Shown: positions 28,491 to 38,136, counted from the stretch's first letter. The stretch is 64,000 nt of DNA from Sphaerotilus natans (GCF_900156335.1 NZ_FTMZ01000009.1:1-64000); one strand, 5' to 3'. Notes: generated by a model from the sequence alone, not told the origin. Made by a program: numbers and translations.

Positions 28491-28597
28491 CAACAATCGC
28501 CGCGCTGTCGCATCCGGACCGCAGCCCGTCGGGCCGTACCCGCTTCGTGCCCGGATGTCAGCCACGGACAGGCCCCCAGCCGCAACAATCGCTGTCC

Positions 28598-29284
28598 ATG
28601 AGCACAGAACTGAACGAACTCTTCGAACGCAATCGCCAGTGGGCGGCCGACACCGAGACCCGCGAGCCGGGTTTCTTCTCGCGCCTGTTGAAGCAGCAGA
28701 CGCCGCAGTACCTGTGGATCGGCTGTGCCGACAGCCGCGTGCCGGCCAACGAGCTGGTCGACCTGCTGCCGGGCGAACTCTTCGTGCACCGCAACATCGC
28801 CAATGTGATCGTGCCCAGCGACCTCAACGCGCTGTCGGTCATCCAGTACGCGGTCGACGCGCTGCGGGTCACGCATGTGATCGTCGTCGGCCACTCCAAC
28901 TGCGGCGGTGTCAAGGCGGCGCTGAACAATCTGCGCGTCGGTCTGGTCGACATCTGGCTGCGTCATGTGCAGGACGTGCGCAACCAGCACCGGGCCTTTC
29001 TCGACCGGCTGACGCCGGAGCGCCAGGTCGACGCGCTGGTCGAGCTCAACGTGCTGGAGCAGGCGCGCAACGTCTGCCGCACCACCATCGTCGAGGACGC
29101 TTGGCAGCGCGGCCAGGAGGTCGTGATTCACGGCTGGGTCTACGGCCTGCACAACGGCCTGCTGGAGGACCTGCGCATCACGGTGTCGAAGCCGCAGGAC
29201 ATCGAGCCCGCCTACGAGCGCGCGCTGGCGGCGCTGAAGCAGCGCTTTGTCCCGGCCGAGACGGCTGAGACGGCCGCCGACTGA
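28598..29284 (+). CDS. can: beta-carbonic anhydrase
   Basis: 228 residues. Zinc ligands are Cys43 (in CADSR, with Asp45 and Arg47 as the catalytic dyad), His99 and Cys102 (in HSNCGG). It interconverts CO2 and bicarbonate in the cytoplasm. The start MSTEL at 28598 fits the family N-terminus. It is the first gene after the 20-bp palindrome and precedes aceK by 22 nt, so it is probably in the same transcript, supplying bicarbonate to biotin carboxylases of acyl-CoA breakdown. Confidence 0.95.
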   Translation: MSTELNELFERNRQWAADTETREPGFFSRLLKQQTPQYLWIGCADSRVPANELVDLLPGELFVHRNIANVIVPSDLNALSVIQYAVDALRVTHVIVVGHSNCGGVKAALNNLRVGLVDIWLRHVQDVRNQHRAFLDRLTPERQVDALVELNVLEQARNVCRTTIVEDAWQRGQEVVIHGWVYGLHNGLLEDLRITVSKPQDIEPAYERALAALKQRFVPAETAETAAD

Positions 29285-29306
29285 TCCGGACGCAGCGAGA
29301 AGGCCG

Positions 29307-31130
29307 ATGTTCCCGCAGCAGCTCGACGACACCCGCGCCTTCGACATCGCCCGCACGATGCTCGACGGCTTCAACCGCCACTATCAGCTGCTGCGCGAGG
29401 CCAGCGCCGGTGCCAAGGCCCGCTTCGAGCTGGCCGACTGGCACGGCCAGCAGCGCGCGCAGCGCGAACGCATCGAGTTCTATCCGCGCCGGGTCGAAGA
29501 GACCGTCGAGCGGCTGCGCGGCGAGTTCGCCGCCGGTGCGCTGCCACGCGCGGTCTGGCAGCAGGTCAAGCTGCACTACATCGGCCTGCTGACCGGCCAC
29601 CACCAGCCCGAACTGGCCGAGAGCTTCTTCAACTCGGTCACGACCAAGATCCTGCTTCGGGACTACTTCCACAACGACTTCATCTTCGTGCGTCCGGCCG
29701 TCTCGACCGAATACATCGAGAGCGACGAGCCCGGCGCGCGTCCGACCTTCCGCGCCTGGTACCCGAGCCGCGAGACGCTGCGCGAGGCCTTGGCGCAGCT
29801 GGTCGACAGCTTCGCGCTGGAGGGAGACTGGGCCGATCTGCAGCGCGACCTCGACGCGGTGCTGGCCGCGACCGAGGTCGCGATCGGCCCGGGCCGGCTG
29901 CGCACCAACTTCCAGATCCAAGCGCTGAGCTCGCTGTTCTTCCGCAACAAAGGCGCCTATGTGGTCGGGCGCATCATCAACGGCTACCACGACCTGCCCT
30001 TCGCGCTGCCGATCCTGCACGACGAGGCCGGCCGGCTGACGATCGACGCGGCGCTGTTCGGCGAAGACGACCTGCAGCGGCTGTTCAGCTTCGCGCGCGC
30101 CTATTTCATGGTCGACATGGAGGTGCCCTCGGCCTATGTGCAGTTCCTGCGCGCGCTGATGCCGCGCAAGCCGCGCAGCGAGCTCTACAGCGCGCTGGGC
30201 CTGCACAAGCAGGGCAAGACGCTGTTCTACCGCGACTTCCAGTCCCACCTGCGCCACTCGAGCGACCATTTCCGCATCGCGCCGGGCATCAAGGGCATGG
30301 TGATGCTGGTGTTCGACCTGCCGAGCTACCCCTACGTCTTCAAGGTCATCAAGGACCGCTTCCCGGCGCAGAAGGACACCACGCGCGAGCAGGTCAAGGG
30401 CAAGTACCTGCTGGTCAAGCAGCACGACCGGGTCGGGCGCATGGCCGACACGCTGGAGTTCAGCAACGTCGCCTTCCCGCGCGCGCGCTTTTCCGAGGCG
30501 CTGATCGAGGAGATCCGCCGCGAGGCGCCCAGCCAGCTCGAGATCTCCGACCGCGACGGCGACGGCCAGGAAGAGGTGATCCTGAAGCACGTCTACATCG
30601 AGCGCCGCATGGTGCCGCTGAACATCTACCTGCAGGAGGCCACGCCCGAGCAGCTCGAGCATGCGGTCATCGAGTACGGCCAGGCGATCAAGGAGCTGGT
30701 GGCGGCCAACATCTTTCCCGGCGACATGCTGTGGAAGAACTTCGGCGTGGTGCGCAACAACAAGGTCGTCTTCTACGACTACGACGAGATCGAGTACATC
30801 ACCGACTGCCACTTCCGTCGCGTGCCCGCGCCGCGCAACGAGGAAGACGAGATGTCGGGCGAGATCTGGTATTCGGTCGGCCCGAAGGATGTCTTCCCGG
30901 AGACCTTCGGCCCCTTCCTGCTCGGCCACCGCGGCGTGCGCGAGGTGTTCATGCGCCATCACGCCGACCTGCTCGACCCGGCCTTCTGGCAGGCGCACCA
31001 GGCGCGCATTCGCGCCGGCCATGTGCACGACGTCTTTCCCTACGACCCGGAGCGCCGCTTCCCGCATCACCGGCGCCCGGTCGAACCCACGGTTCCCACC
31101 GTTCCCACCGTTCCCGTTCCCACCGACTGA
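29307..31130 (+). CDS. aceK: isocitrate dehydrogenase kinase/phosphatase
   Basis: 607 residues, normal for AceK. It phosphorylates isocitrate dehydrogenase to divert isocitrate into the glyoxylate shunt on acetate or fatty acids, and reverses this. The kinase-like core includes the nucleotide-binding segment [24 protein letters not shown] and the DMLWKNFGV and [10 protein letters not shown] motifs. The start at 29307 has GAGAAGG 5 nt upstream. The C-terminus carries a short tandem repeat of Val-Pro-Thr encoded by GTTCCCACC units (31092-31124), a low-complexity tail not needed for the fold. Confidence 0.95.
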   Translation: MFPQQLDDTRAFDIARTMLDGFNRHYQLLREASAGAKARFELADWHGQQRAQRERIEFYPRRVEETVERLRGEFAAGALPRAVWQQVKLHYIGLLTGHHQPELAESFFNSVTTKILLRDYFHNDFIFVRPAVSTEYIESDEPGARPTFRAWYPSRETLREALAQLVDSFALEGDWADLQRDLDAVLAATEVAIGPGRLRTNFQIQALSSLFFRNKGAYVVGRIINGYHDLPFALPILHDEAGRLTIDAALFGEDDLQRLFSFARAYFMVDMEVPSAYVQFLRALMPRKPRSELYSALGLHKQGKTLFYRDFQSHLRHSSDHFRIAPGIKGMVMLVFDLPSYPYVFKVIKDRFPAQKDTTREQVKGKYLLVKQHDRVGRMADTLEFSNVAFPRARFSEALIEEIRREAPSQLEISDRDGDGQEEVILKHVYIERRMVPLNIYLQEATPEQLEHAVIEYGQAIKELVAANIFPGDMLWKNFGVVRNNKVVFYDYDEIEYITDCHFRRVPAPRNEEDEMSGEIWYSVGPKDVFPETFGPFLLGHRGVREVFMRHHADLLDPAFWQAHQARIRAGHVHDVFPYDPERRFPHHRRPVEPTVPTVPTVPVPTD

Positions 31131-31149
31131 ATCCCGAAGGAGCGCCTCC

Positions 31150-32349
31150 ATGAGCGTCAGCATCAGCCGCAGCCACGACCCCGTCGTCATCGTCTCCGCC
31201 GCCCGCACGCCGATCGGCGGCCTGCTGGGCGACTTCGCCGCGCTGCCGGCCGCCGAGCTCGGCGGCGTGGCGATCCGCGCCGCCATCGAGCGCGCCGGCC
31301 TGCCCGGCGACGTGGTCGACGAGGTGCTGATGGGCAACTGCCTGATGGCCGGCCAGGGCCAGGCGCCGGCGCGCCAGGCCGCGCTGGCCGCCGGCCTGCC
31401 GATCTCGGCCGGCGCGGTGACGCTGTCGAAGATGTGCGGCTCCGGCATGCGCGCGATGATGTTCGCGCACGACATGCTCGCCGCCGGCTCGGCCGACGTG
31501 ATGATCGCCGGCGGCATGGAGAGCATGACCAACGCACCGCACCTGAGCTTCGTGCGCAAGGGCGTGAAGTACGGTGCCGCGCAGCTCTTCGACCACATGG
31601 CGATGGACGGCCTGGAGGACGCCTACGAGCGCGGCCGGGCGATGGGCGTCTTCGCCGAGGCCTGCGTCGAGAAATACGGCTTCACCCGCGAGGCGCAGGA
31701 TGCCTACGCCATCGCCTCCACCACCCGCGCGAAGACCGCCAACGAGGACGGCTCCTTCGACTGGGAGATCGCACCGGTGACGCTCAAGGGCCGCGGCGGC
31801 GACACGGTGATCCGCCACGACGAGCAGCCCTTCAAGGCGCGTCTGGACAAGATCGCCGGGCTGAAGCCGGCGTTCAAGAAGGACGGCACGATCACGGCCG
31901 CCAACGCCAGCAGCATTTCCGACGGCGCCGCCGCGCTGGTGCTGATGCGCGAGTCAACCGCCACCGCGCATGGCCTGCAGCCGGTCGCGCGCATCGTCGC
32001 GCATGCGGTGCATGCGCAGGAACCGGCCTGGTTCTCGACCGCGCCGGTCGGCTCGATCCGCAAGGTGCTCGCGCGGGCGGGCTGGCAGGCTGGCGACGTC
32101 GACCTGTGGGAGGTCAACGAGGCCTTTGCGGCGGTGACGATGGCGGCCATGCATGAGTTCTCGCTGCCGCACGAGATCGTCAACGTGCACGGCGGCGCCT
32201 GCGCGCTGGGCCACCCGATCGGCGCCTCGGGCGCGCGCATCGTCGTGACGCTGCTGGGCGCGCTGAAGAAGCGAGGCCTGCGGCGCGGCGTCGCCAGCCT
32301 GTGCATCGGCGGCGGCGAGGCCACCGCGCTGGCCGTCGAGATGGCATGA
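31150..32349 (+). CDS. acetyl-CoA acetyltransferase (thiolase)
   Basis: 399 residues. Catalytic residues are the nucleophile Cys96 in SKMCGSGMRA, the His in NVHGGACALGHPIGASGAR near the C-terminus, and the second Cys in SLCIGGGEATAL. It condenses or cleaves acetoacetyl-CoA. The ATG at 31150 has GAAGGAG 10 nt upstream. It stands between aceK and an SDR gene in a five-gene unit of acyl-CoA metabolism; biosynthetic (PHA) or degradative use cannot be separated by sequence. Confidence 0.92.
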   Translation: MSVSISRSHDPVVIVSAARTPIGGLLGDFAALPAAELGGVAIRAAIERAGLPGDVVDEVLMGNCLMAGQGQAPARQAALAAGLPISAGAVTLSKMCGSGMRAMMFAHDMLAAGSADVMIAGGMESMTNAPHLSFVRKGVKYGAAQLFDHMAMDGLEDAYERGRAMGVFAEACVEKYGFTREAQDAYAIASTTRAKTANEDGSFDWEIAPVTLKGRGGDTVIRHDEQPFKARLDKIAGLKPAFKKDGTITAANASSISDGAAALVLMRESTATAHGLQPVARIVAHAVHAQEPAWFSTAPVGSIRKVLARAGWQAGDVDLWEVNEAFAAVTMAAMHEFSLPHEIVNVHGGACALGHPIGASGARIVVTLLGALKKRGLRRGVASLCIGGGEATALAVEMA

Positions 32350-33014
32350 AGTCGGTCCTCGTCATCGGGGCCTCGCGCGGCATCGGCCTGGAACTGGTTC
32401 GCCAGTACCGCACCGAGGGCACGCGCGTCGTCGCCACCGCGCGCGACGATGCGGGCCTGCAGGCGTTGTCGGCGCTCGGCGCCAAGCCGCTGCGCATCGA
32501 CGTGGCGAAGGCGGCCAGCGTGGCCGGCCTGGCCTGGCAGATCGACGGCGAGGCCTTCGATCTGGCGGTGATCAACGCCGGCGTCTACGGCCCGCGCCTG
32601 CGCACGCTCGACTCGCCGTCGACCACCGACTTCGATGCGGTCATGCACACCAATGTGCTCGGCCCGATGCAGGTGGCGCCGCAGCTGCTCGACGCGCTGG
32701 CGCCAGGCGCGCGGCTGGTGGTCGTGTCGTCGATCATGGCGTCGATCGGCAGCCGCACGCAGACGCTGGGCTGGCTCTACGCCGCATCGAAGGCGGCGCT
32801 GAACTCGGTGCTGAAGGACGTGTCGCTGGCGCTGGCCGGCCGCGCGACCTGCATCGCCGTGCACCCGGGCTGGGTGCAGACGGCGATGGGCGGCCCGCAG
32901 GCGCCGCTGTCGGTGGCCGAGAGCGCCAGCACCCTGCGCACCACCTTTGCCCGCCTGACCCCAGCCGACAACGGTCGTTTCCTGAACCACGACGGCACGC
33001 CGCTCGACTGGTAA
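32346..33014 (+). CDS. short-chain dehydrogenase (SDR family)
   Basis: 222 residues. The nucleotide-binding motif is GASRGIG near residues 8-14, the catalytic Ser is in VVVSSIMASIGS and the Tyr/Lys pair is in YAASKAALN. It starts inside the thiolase stop (ATGA overlap), so translation is coupled. Substrate is likely an acyl-CoA or related alcohol by context, but classical SDRs cannot be assigned finely from sequence. Confidence 0.87.
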   Translation: MKSVLVIGASRGIGLELVRQYRTEGTRVVATARDDAGLQALSALGAKPLRIDVAKAASVAGLAWQIDGEAFDLAVINAGVYGPRLRTLDSPSTTDFDAVMHTNVLGPMQVAPQLLDALAPGARLVVVSSIMASIGSRTQTLGWLYAASKAALNSVLKDVSLALAGRATCIAVHPGWVQTAMGGPQAPLSVAESASTLRTTFARLTPADNGRFLNHDGTPLDW

Positions 33015-33024
33015 GCCCTCCCGG

Positions 33025-33086
33025 CCCGTCACGCCCACCTCCCCCGTCACGCCCGCCCCCCACCCGTCACGCCCGCGCAGGCGGGC
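33025..33086. repeat. triplicated intergenic motif with REP-like hairpin
   Basis: CCCGTCACGCCC occurs three times (33025, 33043, 33063), and the last copy runs into a hairpin GCCCGC-GCAG-GCGGGC (33071-33086). This looks like a small palindromic repeat of the kind scattered between genes in proteobacteria. It fills the gap between the SDR and acyl-CoA dehydrogenase genes. Confidence 0.5.
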
Positions 33087-33114
33087 GCCCACGCAGAACC
33101 AGCGAGCCCACCCC

Positions 33115-34260
33115 ATGCTGCTCTCCGACGACCACCGCGCCATCCAGGATGCCATCCGCACCTATGTCCAGGACCAGATCGCCCCGCACGCGGCGCGCTG
33201 GGACAAGGAACACCACTTTCCCGCCGAGCAGCTCCAGGGCCTGGCCGCGCTGGGCTGCTACGGCGTGGCCGTGCCGACCGAGCACGACGGCGCCGGCCTC
33301 GACTACCTGGCGCTGGCCCTCATCCTCGAGGAGATCGCCGCGGGCGACGGCGGCACCTCCACCGTCATCAGTGTCAACAACTGCCCGGTCTGCTCGATCC
33401 TGATGGGCTTCGCCAACGAGGACCAGAAGCGGCGCTTCCTCAAGCCGCTGGCGCGCGGCGAGATGCTCGGCGCCTTCTGCCTGACCGAGCCGCACGTCGG
33501 CTCGGAGGCCGGCGGGCTGAAGACCACCGCCGTCCGGGTCCAGGATGGCGACGGCGACGCCTACGTGCTCAACGGCGTCAAGCAGTTCATCACCAGCGGC
33601 AAGAACGGCGACGTCGCCATCGTCATGGCGGTGACCGACCGGGCCGCGGGCAAGAAGGGCATCAGCGCCTTCATCGTCCCGACCGCCACGCCTGGCTACA
33701 CGGTGGCGCGCATCGAGGACAAGATGGGCCAGCACAGCTCCGACACCGCGCAGATCCTGTTCGAGAACTGCCGCGTGCCGGCGGCCAACCGCATCGGCGA
33801 CGAGGGCCAGGGCCTGAAGATCGCGCTGGCCGGGCTGGAGGGCGGGCGCATCGGCATCGCCTCGCAGTGCGTCGGCATGGCGCGCGCGGCCTTCGAGGCG
33901 GCGCTGCGCTACAGCAAGGAGCGCGTGGCCTTCGGCGTGCCGATCTTCGAGCACCAGGCGGTGCAGTTCCGCCTGGCCGAGATGGCCACGCAGATCGAGG
34001 CCGCGCGCCAGCTCATCTGGCACGCCGCGTCGATGAAGGACGCCGGCATCCCGTGCCTGAAGGAGGCCGCGATGGCCAAGCTCTTCGCCAGCGAGATGGC
34101 CGAGCGCGTCTGCTCGATGGCGATCCAGACCTTCGGCGGCTACGGCTATGTCAGCGACTTCCCCGTCGAGCGCATCTACCGCGACGTGCGCGTCTGCCAG
34201 ATCTACGAGGGCACCAGCGACGTGCAGAAGATCCTGATCGGGCGCGCGCTGGCGGGCTGA
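33115..34260 (+). CDS. acyl-CoA dehydrogenase
   Basis: 381 residues in the classic three-domain arrangement: helical N-terminus, central beta domain with the FAD-binding signature [16 protein letters not shown], and helical C-terminus with the catalytic base in [11 protein letters not shown] and the dimer motif IQTFGGYGY. It oxidises an acyl-CoA to the enoyl-CoA and passes electrons to ETF. Together with thiolase, SDR, aceK and the LiuR-like site it suggests branched-chain or short acyl-CoA breakdown; chain specificity is not visible. Confidence 0.92.
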   Translation: MLLSDDHRAIQDAIRTYVQDQIAPHAARWDKEHHFPAEQLQGLAALGCYGVAVPTEHDGAGLDYLALALILEEIAAGDGGTSTVISVNNCPVCSILMGFANEDQKRRFLKPLARGEMLGAFCLTEPHVGSEAGGLKTTAVRVQDGDGDAYVLNGVKQFITSGKNGDVAIVMAVTDRAAGKKGISAFIVPTATPGYTVARIEDKMGQHSSDTAQILFENCRVPAANRIGDEGQGLKIALAGLEGGRIGIASQCVGMARAAFEAALRYSKERVAFGVPIFEHQAVQFRLAEMATQIEAARQLIWHAASMKDAGIPCLKEAAMAKLFASEMAERVCSMAIQTFGGYGYVSDFPVERIYRDVRVCQIYEGTSDVQKILIGRALAG

Positions 34261-34270
34261 CGCCGCCCGG

Positions 34271-34312
34271 TCACGCCACGATCACGCCGGCGTCATGCCC
34301 GCGGCCGACACT
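34271..34312 (+). promoter_or_regulatory. Pho-box-like promoter before lplT
   Basis: TCAC (34271), TCAC (34282), TCAT (34293) with an 11-bp period, then 10 nt, then a -10-like GACACT (34307-34312). The start codon follows 7 nt later. The same composite layout stands before the phosphoesterase gene and the PAP2 operon. Confidence 0.55.
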
Positions 34313-34319
34313 CGGCCGG

Positions 34320-35534
34320 GTGACGACGTCGCTGCCCCTGCCCGCCGCCCTGCGCGGCTTCCGACTGCTGATGTCGGCCCAGTTCGTGTCCGGGCTGGCC
34401 GACAACGCGCTGCTGCTGGTGGCGATCGGCCGCCTCGCGGCCGAGGGCGGGCCGGTCTGGCTGCCGCCGCTGCTCAAGCTGGCGTTCACGCTGGCCTATG
34501 TGCTGCTGGCGCCCTTCGTCGGGCCGCTGGCCGACCGCGCGCCAAAGGCCACGGTGATGAGCGCGGCCAATGCGCTCAAGGCCGGCGCCTGCGCCGCGAT
34601 GGCGCTGGGCGCGCCGGTGGGGCCGTGCTTCGCGCTGGCCGGCGCGGGTGCGGCGCTGTATTCGCCCGCCAAGTACGGCCTGGTGACCGAGCTGATGCCC
34701 GCGCACCGGCTGGTCGCCGCCAACGGCTGGATCGAGGTGGCCACCGTGCTCGCCATCCTGCTGGGCACGATGCTGGGCGGCGCGCTGCTGGCCTGGCTGG
34801 CGCCCGCCATCGCCTTCGCCGGCCTGCTGGCGCTCTACGGCCTGGCAGCGCTGCTGAATCTGGGCATTCCCGACAGCGGCGCGCGCTATCCGGCCGCGCC
34901 GCCACTGGCCTGCCAGCTCGGCGACTTCGCGCGCGCCAATGCGCGGCTGTGGCGTGATCCGCTCGGGCGCGTCTCGCTGGCCACCACCACGCTGTTCTGG
35001 GGCGTCGGCGCCACGCTGCAGTTCCTGGTGCTGCGCTGGGCGGAGGAAGACCTCGGCCTGACGCTGGCGCAGGCCGCCTGGCTGCAGGGCCTGTCGGCCA
35101 CCGGCGTGGTGATCGGCGCGCTGCTGGCCGGGCGGCTGGTGCCGCTGGCGCGTGCGCCGCAGGTGCTGTGGCTGGGCGTGCCGATGGGCCTGCTGCTGCT
35201 GCCGATGCCGCACATCGACCACTGGCTGCCGGCGCTGCCGCTGCTGGCCAGCGCCGGTCTGGTCGCCGGGCTGTTCGTCGTGCCGATGAACGCGCTGCTG
35301 CAGCACCGCGGCGCCACGCTGCTCAGCGCCGGCCGCTCGATCGCAGTGCAGAACTTCAACGAGAACGCCAGCGTGCTGCTGATGCTGGCCGGCTACGCCT
35401 GGTGCAGCCGGCAGGACCTGCCGCTCGATCTGCTGATCCGCGGCTTCGGTCTGGGCATCGCGCTGCTGATGGCGCTGATCGCGCTGCATCACCACTGCCT
35501 TCGCCACCGCCTTCGCCACAAGGAGATCGCCTGA
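34320..35534 (+). CDS. lplT: lysophospholipid transporter LplT
   Basis: 404 residues, 12 predicted helices, MFS fold. The sequence aligns with E. coli LplT: MSAQFVSGLADNALLLVA, the GAGAALYSPAKYGLVTELMP loop, and FFVVPMNALLQ-type motif (LFVVPMNALLQHRG). LplT flips lysophospholipids across the inner membrane for re-acylation. The start is a GTG at 34320, which gives the same N-terminal length as known LplT. No aas acyltransferase gene is adjacent. It overlaps the glycosyltransferase gene (TGATG) and is preceded by the repeat promoter. Confidence 0.88.
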   Translation: MTTSLPLPAALRGFRLLMSAQFVSGLADNALLLVAIGRLAAEGGPVWLPPLLKLAFTLAYVLLAPFVGPLADRAPKATVMSAANALKAGACAAMALGAPVGPCFALAGAGAALYSPAKYGLVTELMPAHRLVAANGWIEVATVLAILLGTMLGGALLAWLAPAIAFAGLLALYGLAALLNLGIPDSGARYPAAPPLACQLGDFARANARLWRDPLGRVSLATTTLFWGVGATLQFLVLRWAEEDLGLTLAQAAWLQGLSATGVVIGALLAGRLVPLARAPQVLWLGVPMGLLLLPMPHIDHWLPALPLLASAGLVAGLFVVPMNALLQHRGATLLSAGRSIAVQNFNENASVLLMLAGYAWCSRQDLPLDLLIRGFGLGIALLMALIALHHHCLRHRLRHKEIA

Positions 35535-36571
35535 TGAGGATCGTCATCGTCACCGACGCCTGGGAGCCGCAGGTCAACGGCGTGGTGCGCACGCTGAAGA
35601 TGACCACGCACGAGCTCGGCCTGCTCGGCCACGAGGTGCACATCGTCTCGCCGCAGGGCTGGCCGAGCCTGCCCTGCCCGACCTATCCGGACATCCGCCT
35701 CGCCGCGGTGACGCCGCGCGGCATGGCGCGCCGGCTCGACGCGCTGCAGCCCGACTGCCTGCACATCGCCACCGAGGGCCCGCTGGGCTGGGCGGCACGC
35801 GCGGTGGCACGCCGGCGCGGCTGGCCCTTCACCACCGCCTATCACAGCCGCTTTCCCGAATACCTGCAGCTGCGCACCGGCATCCCGGTGAACTGGAGCC
35901 ACGCGCTGCTGCGCCGCTTCCACAACAGCGGCGTGGCCACGCTGGTGCCCACGCCGCACATGGGCGAGGAGCTGCGCCGCCACGGCTACCGGCATCCGGT
36001 GCACTGGAGCCGCGGCGTCAACCTGGAGATGTTCAGCCCGCACGGGCCGGTGCTGGCGCGCCCGGCCGGCCGCGGCCCGGTCTTCCTGTACGTGGGCCGG
36101 CTGGCGGTCGAGAAGAACATCGACGCCTTCCTGCGGCTGGCGCTGCCGGGCGAGAAATGGGTCGCCGGCGCCGGGCCGGAGGCCGCGCGGCTGCGCCGCA
36201 CCTACGGCGACGCGGTGCGCTGGTTCGACGTGCTCTCCGGCCCGGACCTGGCGCAGCTCTACCGCAGCGCCGACGTGATGGTCTTCCCGAGCGAGACCGA
36301 CACCTTCGGCCTGGTGCTGATCGAGTCGATGGCCTGCGGCACGCCGGTGGCGGCGCTGCCGGCGACCGGCCCGATCGACGTGGTCGGCCCCAGCGGCGAG
36401 GGCGGCGTGATCGACACCGACCTGAAGGCAGCCTGCCTGGCCGCGCTGCGCTGCGACCGCACGCGGGTGCGGGCCTTCGCCGAGCGCTACACCTGGGCGG
36501 CGGCGACACGCCAGTTCGAGCAGGCGCTGCGACCGATCCCGCGGCCGGCCGCGCTGCTCGCGGCGACCTGA
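35534..36571 (+). CDS. GT4 glycosyltransferase, probable diacylglycerol glycosyltransferase
   Basis: 345 residues, GT-B fold of family GT4. The N-terminus VTDAWEPQVNGVVRTL and the C-terminal donor site FPSETDTFGLVLIESMACGTPV (about 255-276) are typical of the MgtA/Agt group that puts glucose, glucuronic acid or mannose on diacylglycerol. In phosphate-starved bacteria this enzyme works with the phospholipase PlcP to replace phospholipids by glycolipids, and a PlcP-like gene lies 28 nt downstream on the other strand. It is translationally coupled to lplT. The sugar donor is unknown. Confidence 0.82.
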   Translation: MRIVIVTDAWEPQVNGVVRTLKMTTHELGLLGHEVHIVSPQGWPSLPCPTYPDIRLAAVTPRGMARRLDALQPDCLHIATEGPLGWAARAVARRRGWPFTTAYHSRFPEYLQLRTGIPVNWSHALLRRFHNSGVATLVPTPHMGEELRRHGYRHPVHWSRGVNLEMFSPHGPVLARPAGRGPVFLYVGRLAVEKNIDAFLRLALPGEKWVAGAGPEAARLRRTYGDAVRWFDVLSGPDLAQLYRSADVMVFPSETDTFGLVLIESMACGTPVAALPATGPIDVVGPSGEGGVIDTDLKAACLAALRCDRTRVRAFAERYTWAAATRQFEQALRPIPRPAALLAAT

Positions 36572-36599
36572 GCCCGGGCGAAGCCGGAGCCGTGCCGGC

Positions 36600-37442
36600 T
36601 CAGGCCGGCTGCGGCAGCGCCGCCATCGGCGCACGACGGGCACGCTGGCGCATCACCGCGGCCCAGTCGATGATCTCGAGCCGGCCGTCGGCATGCTCGA
36701 CCAGCGCGGTCAGGCTCTCGACCCAGTCGCCGTCGTTGGCATAGGTCAGGCCGTCGACCACGCGCAGCTCGGCATGGTGGATGTGGCCGCAGACCACGCC
36801 GTCGACGCCACGCCGGCGCGCCTCGCGGATCACCGCCAGCTCGAAGTCGTTGATGAAGCTGACCGCGCGCTTGACCTTGAGCTTCAGGTAGCGCGAGAGC
36901 GACCAGTAGGGCAGGCCAAGACGCGCACGCGCCGAGTTCAGCATCCGGTTGAGTCGCAGCGCCAGCTGGTAGAGACCGTCGCCGACATGCGCCAGCCAGC
37001 GCGCGCACTGGATCACGCCGTCGAACAGGTCGCCGTGCATCACCCAGAGCCGGCGGCCGTCGGCGGTCTGGTGGATGCAGTCCTCCACCACCTCGATGCC
37101 GCCGAAGGCGTGGCCGGCGTAGCGGCGCGCGAACTCGTCATGGTTGCCCGGCACGAAGATCACCCGGGTGCCCTTGCGCGCCTTGCGCAGCACCTTCTGC
37201 ACCACGTCGTTGTGCGCCTGCGGCCAGAACCAGCGCCGCCGCAGCTGCCAGCCGTCGACGATGTCGCCGACCAGATACAGCGTCTCGCACTCGACCGCGC
37301 GCAGGAAGTCGAGCAGCGCCTCGGCCTGGCAGCCGGACGTGCCCAGGTGCACGTCGGAGATGAACACGGTGCGGACCGACAGCGTCTCCGGCGGGAAGGC
37401 ACTGTCCGGCGCCGCGGCGGCGGGGGCGGTGATGGCGTTCAT
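36600..37442 (-). CDS. PlcP/LpxH-like metallophosphoesterase
   Basis: 280 residues with the calcineurin-type metal motifs: Asp30-x-His32, GDIVDGW at 59-65, GNHDE at 99-103, a later HGD and GHIHHAE. General annotation is UDP-2,3-diacylglucosamine diphosphatase. The full-length pattern (WPQAHNDVVQKVLRKARKGTR, GLPYWSLSRYLKLKVKRAVSFI) is that of PlcP, the phospholipase C-like enzyme that releases diacylglycerol from phospholipids during phosphate limitation. Its convergence with the GT4 gene and the Pho-box-like promoter favour PlcP. I call the product PlcP-like by inference. Confidence 0.85.
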   Translation of the reverse strand: MNAITAPAAAAPDSAFPPETLSVRTVFISDVHLGTSGCQAEALLDFLRAVECETLYLVGDIVDGWQLRRRWFWPQAHNDVVQKVLRKARKGTRVIFVPGNHDEFARRYAGHAFGGIEVVEDCIHQTADGRRLWVMHGDLFDGVIQCARWLAHVGDGLYQLALRLNRMLNSARARLGLPYWSLSRYLKLKVKRAVSFINDFELAVIREARRRGVDGVVCGHIHHAELRVVDGLTYANDGDWVESLTALVEHADGRLEIIDWAAVMRQRARRAPMAALPQPA

Positions 37443-37448
37443 GGAGCC

Positions 37449-37490
37449 ATCGTCGGCACCCGGGATGACCGCCCGGTGAAGCGCGGGTGA
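37449..37490 (-). promoter_or_regulatory. Pho-box-like promoter before the PlcP-like gene
   Basis: On the minus strand: TCAC (37490-37487), TCAC (37479-37476), TCAT (37468-37465), period 11 bp; then 10 nt and a -10-like GACGAT (37454-37449). The ATG follows 6 nt later. The first repeat is CTGTCAC, a full Pho-box half. Confidence 0.6.
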
Positions 37491-37590
37491 CAGCGGCACG
37501 ACGCGGTATCGGCACGACAAGCCCCTGTCATCGAGCCCCCGGACACTGGCAGGCAGGACGCACGACGCCCACCCGAAGGAGCCCTCCGCG

Positions 37591-38127
37591 ATGATGCCGA
37601 ACCCCGCCGACACCCCTGACGCCGACGATCTGCGCGCCGCACGCCTGCTGCAGCAGGCCCTGGCCCGTCCAGGCGAGATTCTCGAGATCGAGCCCTCCGG
37701 CCCGCCACAGCCTGCCCGGCCCTTCGTGCGCCAGGGCACCGGCCGGCTGTCGCCGGCGATGAAGACGGTGCTGCAGGCCCTGTCCGGTCATGCCGCGCCG
37801 CTGCGGCTGGCGCTGACCACCGCCGCCGAGGTCGACCCGGCGGTGTGGCGGACGCCGGCCGGCACGCCGGCGATGCTGCTGATCGAGGTGCCGGCGCTGC
37901 GCGATGGCCGCGGCGCCGAGCGCGCCCGCGACGACGAGGACCCGGACCTCACGCCCTGCCTGTGCATCGACGGCACCCGTCACCTCAGCGTGGCCGGCAT
38001 CGCGCGCCATTTCTGGCGGCGTCGGCCCGAGGCCGATCCGGCCGACCCGGGCGTCGATCTGGTGCTGTGCAGCGATCGCCGGCTGGTGGCGATCGGCCGG
38101 CAGTCGCGGGTCTGGCTCTGCAGCTGA
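37591..38127 (+). CDS. hypothetical protein
   Basis: 178 residues; GAAGGAG stands 10 nt before the ATG at 37591. No signal peptide or membrane segment. Two parts are visible: a proline-rich N-terminal half (to about 55) and a C-terminal half with VLQALSGHAAPLRLALTTAAEVD and a short DPDLTPCLCIDGTRHLSVAGIARHFW segment. It lies divergent to the PlcP-like gene, with 148 nt between them. I do not recognise a family. Confidence 0.6.
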   Translation: MMPNPADTPDADDLRAARLLQQALARPGEILEIEPSGPPQPARPFVRQGTGRLSPAMKTVLQALSGHAAPLRLALTTAAEVDPAVWRTPAGTPAMLLIEVPALRDGRGAERARDDEDPDLTPCLCIDGTRHLSVAGIARHFWRRRPEADPADPGVDLVLCSDRRLVAIGRQSRVWLCS

Positions 38128-38136
38128 GGCCGCGGC

